From NCBI GenBank assembly GCA_021464415.1, contig CM038470.1, positions 5,964,394 to 6,028,393 on the forward strand: a stretch of 64,000 nucleotides of DNA, in the 5' to 3' direction. Source of the stretch: Lonicera japonica (lineage: Eukaryota > Streptophyta > Magnoliopsida > Dipsacales > Caprifoliaceae). Made by a program: the position numbers and the translations under genes. The notes under the pieces are model-generated. The model did not search any database, was not told the origin of the DNA, and saw only the letters and a program-made list of their open reading frames with translations. Positions 59,417-64,000 of the stretch are shown here, piece by piece; positions within the stretch are counted from its first letter, which is position 1; each line of letters starts with the position of its first letter.

Positions 59417-59823
59417 CAGTGATGGATCTAGGGGGGTGGTCGCCACCCCAAATTCTTTTAAAAATAGATTAGAGATAGTAGTAATTTTGTATTTATAAAA
59501 AAAATATAAAAGCTCGTCCCTTCAAATTATTTTGAAAAGATTAAGTATGCCTCCTCAAATTATTTTAAAAAGATTAAGTAAGTCAATGTGTTTAATGTAA
59601 CTTACTCACATGGGTAATCATATGTATATATATATATATATGTGTGTGTATTTTTTGTAATTGTATATATATTGACATATTATATATGTTATATTTTTAC
59701 GTTAACTTGCTTTATTATTTGATGGTAAAATTTAGGTTGAATAATTTTTGTAATAATTATTTCTTGCTGTTGATTCATTTATATTCTCGTCCCCCCAAAC
59801 CTAAAATCCTGGCTCCGTCACTG
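59417..59823. mobile_element. hAT-type MITE
   Basis: The 407-bp element has ends CAGTGATGGATCTAGG and, on the other strand, CAGTGACGGAGCCAGG. It is flanked by a perfect 8-bp duplication CCAACCGC (59409-59416 and 59824-59831). An 8-bp duplication and CAGTG ends are the hAT signature. Confidence 0.88.
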
Positions 59824-60559
59824 CCAACCGCCGTGCATGGAATCTGCAAGGATAGACTGTGGATCGATATTGGTTATGTTAATTGATCGCGAGACCTTTG
59901 TTCTTGACATCCGCAATGTTTAGCTGTGGATCGATATGGTCCTTGTCGTCAATAGAGTTTGCAAATAAATTTTCAATTCCTATCCAAATTTTTAAAAATA
60001 AAAAAGTCTCCTTTGTTTATTTAGGAAAGTGTCTTATTCCTTTGTGTAAAAGGATACACACTTGCGCGAGGTACAAAGTTACAAATTTAATTTTGAAACT
60101 CTTTTTTGCACATGACTTTTCTCAAGAGCAAATGCACACACTTGTTCTACTTGAAAAGAGTTTATTTATAATAACTCGCCATAACTTCAGGCAATAGATT
60201 ACCGGAATATTTTTTAAATAAAACCCGCCTAATAAGAGGTGAGTGCAATTATATAAACTCGACTTACATAAAAAGAGTGTATTTCTAAGCACTCACATAA
60301 CATACGGCAATGGAAAGGGTGTTTATGGCAAATAAAGTAGTGTTAAAATGTATTTTTGGTTAAATTTTGGAGGGAGAGTTTGTGATAAATTTGAGGATGT
60401 AAATAACACCGCCTTATATAAATTATACTAAAAAATTTTTTAGATTTTTAGTTATATTATTTTAAAATTTTTGTAAAAAGTAAAAGATGAAGTGAATATG
60501 TAAATTGCATTTGTATTTTAAATAACCATTTTACACGAATTCTAAATATCAAAGTTTGT

Positions 60560-60639
60560 TGAAAATGAATTTTTTACAAAATGTATAAATTTTACGCAAA
60601 TTAAATTTATACATAACGTTTGGTTGGAGATGCTGTAAT
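60560..60639. mobile_element. right end of a GAGCATCTCC-family MITE
   Basis: Read on the other strand it begins CAGCATCTCCAACCAAACG, resembling the ends at 35587 and 37655. Upstream, ACCATTTTACACGAATTC parallels the internal part of that family. The left end was not located. The hAT MITE at 60640 sits at its edge. Confidence 0.5.
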
Positions 60640-61112
60640 TAGGGGTGTGCAGCAAAACCGAAAAATTGAAAAACCGAACCGAACCGACCCGGCCCGAACC
60701 GCCCTGAAACCGTCGGTCTTTTTTAGTTGCAGTTCAATTTCGGTTTGCTTGTTAGGGAACCGACTGATCTCGGTTCAGTTTGCCATTTCGACTAAGCAAA
60801 CCAGTCAAAAATCGAACCGAACCGAACATATAAATTCACCCAATAAAAAATCCCTAAGCTTCAATTTATACTTCATATGCTGCAAATTAAGGTTTCCTTA
60901 ACAAATTAATTGAGTTTTGAAATTGAAATCTTCATCTCTAATCTCCCTTTGCTAAAACCGAACCGCAACCGACTACAACTGATCTTAATTGAAACCGATC
61001 AGTTTTCTTCCATGTCAGTTCTATTTCGGTTTTTGATGTTGAAAAACCGAGGTGGTCGGTTCGGTTGTCGGTCAAGCTGAACGGTTTGATTAACCGAAGC
61101 GTGTACACCCTA
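60640..61112. mobile_element. hAT-like MITE upstream of MEF7
   Basis: The 473-bp element has ends TAGGGGTGTGCAGC and, on the other strand, TAGGGTGTACACGC. It is flanked by an 8-bp duplication GCTGTAAT (60632-60639 and 61113-61120). The interior is rich in ACCGAACCG words on both arms. The last base is 59 bp before the MEF7 ATG. Confidence 0.82.
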
Positions 61113-61134
61113 GCTGTAATTAAGGAAAAGAAAC

Positions 61135-61431
61135 ATGAACCAAACTTCCCTTCCCTCGACGAGAACAGACAATGATTCGAGGGAACCTTGTATCCACTCA
61201 AAAGCGCATCTGTTACTATACAAATTATTTTTTCACTACATTAGCTTGTACTTCAATTCTTCCCTCGTCACCCACTCATCCAATCAATCCACTAAACCCT
61301 CATCACAATACCATCCAATTCTTCTCACCTTCCTTGAACCCATTTCAAAATCTCGTCGATCGCTTCAAAACATCACAATCCCAACTCAAAACCCAACCTG
61401 CATCACCACAACCACTAGAAAGAAGCACTGA
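61135..61431 (+). other. 98-codon upstream ORF overlapping the MEF7 start
   Basis: ATG at 61135 (AAACATGAAC) lies 37 bp before the MEF7 ATG, in a different frame, and ends at TGA 61429-61431. The product (MNQTSLPSTR...) looks like no known protein. If transcripts begin upstream of 61135, ribosomes would meet this ATG first. Confidence 0.5.
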
Positions 61432-64000
61432 TTTTTCGCCTCTAAATTGCGAGAAGTCCGAATTTCTCATCCTTCGATATCAACATTCTTATGGCCATTT
61501 GGATGCTATACAGCTGCATTTACAGATTATTAAGAATGGGTTTGGGGGTGATGTGTTCTTGTCCAATACCCTTATTAATTTATATGTTAGAATTAGTGAT
61601 TTGGTGTCTGCACATGAATTATTCGATGAAATGCCTGTTAGGAATTTGGTTTCTTGGTCTTGTTTGATTTCGGGGTATAATCAGAATGAGATGCCTCATG
61701 TGGCGTGTTCTATTTTCAGAGATATGGTTTGTACGGGATTTCTTCCGAATCACTATGCTATTGGTAGTGTTCTTCGAGCTTGCCAGACCTTGAAATCTTG
61801 TGGGCTTAAACTTGGGTTGCAAATTCATGCGTTTGTCTCAAAAATCCCCTATGCATTTGACGTGGTTGTCTGTAATGGGTTGATTTCAATGTATGGAAAT
61901 TGTACGGTTTCCGCTGATTATGCTTGCCATGTTTTCGATGAGATTCGGACAAAAAATACTATTTCTTGGAATTCTGTAATTTCTGTTTATTCGCAAAGAG
62001 GCGATGCACTTTCTGCCTTTGAGCTTTTCTCTAGCATGCAACAGGAGGGCTCAGATTTCAGTTTCAGACCTAATGAGTATACTTTAGGCAGCTTAATTAC
62101 TTCAGCTTCTACCTCTGTTGATTGTGGTTTGGTTTTGCTTGAGCAGATGCTGGCAAAAATCGGAAAATTGGGTTTCCTGCAGGACCTTTATGTGGGTAGT
62201 GCTTTGGTAAGTGGGTTTGGGAGATTTGGGTTGCTTACAACTGCAAAGGAGATTTTTGAGCAGATGGGTGCAAGGAATGTAGTGTCCATGAATGGATTAA
62301 TGGTTGGATTGGTGAGGCAAAAGCGAGGAGAAGAGGCAGCTGAGATTTTCATGGAGATGAAGGAACGAGTGAAAGTAAATTCTGATTCTTATTTGGTTCT
62401 TTTGAGCGCTTTTGCTGAATTCTGTATTTCGGGTGAAGGGAGAAGAAAGGGTAGAGAGGTCCATGCGTTTCTTATTAGAACTGGCCTATTTGATTCCAAG
62501 GTTGTAATCGGAAATGGTCTAGTTAATATGTACGCAAAATGTGGGGCAATTAATTATGCTTGCTCTGTATTTGAACTTATGATCGAAAAAGATCCAGTTT
62601 CGTGGAACTCCATGATCTCCGGTCTTGACCAGAATGACTGTCACGAAGATGCAGTTATGAGCTTTCATGCAATGAAGGCAACCTCATTGCTACCATCAAA
62701 TTTTTCATTGATCAGTGCTTTGAGTTCGTGTGCAAGCTTGGGTTGGATCACAACGGGAAAACAAATACATTGCGAGGGGCTTAAAGTGGGACTTGATTTG
62801 GATGTTTCGGTTTCAAATGCACTTCTTACTCTCTATGCAGAGACTGGTTGTATCAGTGAATGCAAGAAAGTGTTCTCTTTGATGCCAGAATATGACCAAA
62901 TTTCTTGGAATTCTATGATCGGGGCATTTACGGATTCCGATGCACATGTTTCTGAAGCTATAGGGTATTTCATAGGAATGATGCAAGCTGGGTGGAGTCT
63001 TAACAGAGTAACCTTTATAAATATTCTCGCTGCAGTATCATCTCTTTTTCTTCCCGAATTAGGTCGACAGATACACGTGCTTGTTATAAAATACTATTTT
63101 ATGGATGATACTGCTATTGACAATGCATTTCTCTCTTGCTATGGGAAGTGCGGGAAAATGACCGACTGTGAGACTATTTTCTCGAGAATGTCTGAGAGAG
63201 ATGAAGTGAGTTGGAATTCGATGATTTCGGGTTACATACATAATGAGCTTTTACCTCAGGCCATGGATTTGGTCTGGCTTATGTTGCAGAAGGGTCAAAG
63301 ATTGGATTGCTTCACCTTTGCAACTGTTCTAAGTGCGTGTGCCTCTGTTGCAACGTTGGAACGCGGAATGGAAGTTCACGCTTGTGGAATTAGGGCTTGT
63401 TTGGATTCTGACGTCGTGATTGGTAGTGCACTTGTTGACATGTACTCCAAATGCGGAAGAATAGACTATGCTTCAAGATTTTTTAAGTTAATGCCCATAA
63501 GGAATGTATATTCGTGGAATTCAATGATTTCTGGCTATGCCCGGCATGGACATGGACACAGAGCCCTTCAACTTTTTACAGAAATGAAGCAAGAACGCCA
63601 ACCGCCGGATCACGTGACTTTTGTTGGTGTCTTATCAGCTTGTAGTCATGTGGGGTTGGTTGAAAAAGGGTTCGAACATTTCGAATCTATGAGCGAAATA
63701 TACGGGTTAATCCCTCGAATGGAGCACTTTTCATGTATGATTGATCTTCTTGGTCGGGCAGGTGAAATCGATAAGATAGAGAGCCTTATAAAGAGAATGC
63801 CGATGAAGCCTAATGTCCTTATTTGGAGGACAATTCTTGGGGCTTGCTGTAGAGTGAACGGTAGCAAAACAGATTTAGGTAAAAGAGTTGCTGAAATCCT
63901 GTTGGATTTGGAACCACAAAACGCAGTGAACTACGTGCTTCTTTCAAATATGTATGCCTCTGGAGGAAAATGGGAAGATATGGCAAAGACCCGTATTGCA
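61172..64000 (+). CDS. MEF7: PPR RNA-editing factor, MEF7-like (3' truncated by window)
   Basis: Pentatricopeptide-repeat protein of the PLS-DYW class, predicted to act in mitochondria as a C-to-U editing factor. Arabidopsis At5g09950 (MEF7) matches along the whole visible length. The frame is open from the first in-frame ATG at 61172 (an in-frame TGA lies at 61133) to the window end: 943 codons, no intron. At5g09950 has about 995 residues. The N-terminus (MIRGNLVSTQKRICYYTN) is basic and Ser/Thr-rich, fitting a mitochondrial presequence. Repeats of P, L and S type run from about residue 100, for example FLSNTLINLYVRISDLVSAH, ELFDEMPVRNLVSW, VSWNSMISGYIHNELLPQA and ALVDMYSKCGRIDYA. The last part, PNVLIWRTILGACC onward, enters the E region. 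The E+ and DYW deaminase segments would lie beyond 64000. Confidence 0.95.
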   Translation, partial: MIRGNLVSTQKRICYYTNYFFTTLACTSILPSSPTHPINPLNPHHNTIQFFSPSLNPFQNLVDRFKTSQSQLKTQPASPQPLERSTDFSPLNCEKSEFLILRYQHSYGHLDAIQLHLQIIKNGFGGDVFLSNTLINLYVRISDLVSAHELFDEMPVRNLVSWSCLISGYNQNEMPHVACSIFRDMVCTGFLPNHYAIGSVLRACQTLKSCGLKLGLQIHAFVSKIPYAFDVVVCNGLISMYGNCTVSADYACHVFDEIRTKNTISWNSVISVYSQRGDALSAFELFSSMQQEGSDFSFRPNEYTLGSLITSASTSVDCGLVLLEQMLAKIGKLGFLQDLYVGSALVSGFGRFGLLTTAKEIFEQMGARNVVSMNGLMVGLVRQKRGEEAAEIFMEMKERVKVNSDSYLVLLSAFAEFCISGEGRRKGREVHAFLIRTGLFDSKVVIGNGLVNMYAKCGAINYACSVFELMIEKDPVSWNSMISGLDQNDCHEDAVMSFHAMKATSLLPSNFSLISALSSCASLGWITTGKQIHCEGLKVGLDLDVSVSNALLTLYAETGCISECKKVFSLMPEYDQISWNSMIGAFTDSDAHVSEAIGYFIGMMQAGWSLNRVTFINILAAVSSLFLPELGRQIHVLVIKYYFMDDTAIDNAFLSCYGKCGKMTDCETIFSRMSERDEVSWNSMISGYIHNELLPQAMDLVWLMLQKGQRLDCFTFATVLSACASVATLERGMEVHACGIRACLDSDVVIGSALVDMYSKCGRIDYASRFFKLMPIRNVYSWNSMISGYARHGHGHRALQLFTEMKQERQPPDHVTFVGVLSACSHVGLVEKGFEHFESMSEIYGLIPRMEHFSCMIDLLGRAGEIDKIESLIKRMPMKPNVLIWRTILGACCRVNGSKTDLGKRVAEILLDLEPQNAVNYVLLSNMYASGGKWEDMAKTRIA

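Noticed and set aside
1..64000. CRISPR array, bacterial operon or phage-like block
   Set aside because: Repeats here are transposon ends, microsatellites and tandem duplications; none has regular short repeats with unique spacers, and all genes are plant nuclear types.

Overview
The window is nuclear DNA of a flowering plant, almost certainly a eudicot. Genes are split by AT-rich GT-AG introns. Plant-only families are present (phytochrome C, a DYW-class PPR editing factor, BAHD acyltransferase, fasciclin-like arabinogalactan protein). The long gaps between genes are AT-rich and full of small transposable elements. I see no bacterial, organellar or viral gene block, no CRISPR array, and no rRNA or tRNA gene I can support.

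Layout. 1-1812 (+): 3' part of a NUDT7/NUDT2-like Nudix hydrolase, cut by the window edge. 2270-2665 (+): small secreted proline-rich, probably GPI-anchored protein. 5217-7100 (+): kelch-repeat protein of the nitrile-specifier-like family, with a GC-AG first intron. 8531-11018 (-): fasciclin-like arabinogalactan protein (FLA1/FLA2 type) whose intron holds a repeat with a long hairpin. 16718-17416 (-): unknown membrane-anchored acidic protein. 17417-28672: about 11 kb of repeat-rich DNA with no supportable gene. 28673-29775 (-): three-exon small plastid-targeted one-helix protein. 30011-39240: dense transposon cluster, including two nested Mutator-like elements with recognisable target-site duplications. 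39764-41083 (+): single-exon N-acetylglucosaminyltransferase II. 42300-42974: MITE carrying an inserted LINE tail. 45884-51188 (+): complete four-exon PHYC. 55058-55576: MITE. 56212-57988 (+): ASFT/HHT-like BAHD acyltransferase with one frameshift in exon 1. 59417-61112: two hAT-like elements. 61172 to the end (+): first 943 codons of a MEF7-like PPR protein, whose start lies 59 bp downstream of a hAT MITE.

The genes do not form a pathway. Each is an ordinary single plant gene (nucleotide-sugar and ADP-ribose metabolism, cell wall, N-glycan maturation, light sensing, suberin-type acyl transfer, mitochondrial RNA editing). The one contextual signal is that a NUDT7-type gene and an FLA2-type gene lie close together, as NUDT7 and FLA2 do on Arabidopsis chromosome 4.

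The most distinctive content is the layered record of transposition: MULE containing a solo LTR and a Tourist MITE, MULE inside MULE, MITE inside an unnamed repeat, and LINE inside MITE. In several cases the insertion footprints can be read exactly. The other unusual points are gene-level: a duplicated start region making an 11-codon upstream ORF in front of GnTII, a one-base frameshift in the BAHD gene, the GC-AG intron, and an overlapping upstream ORF at MEF7.
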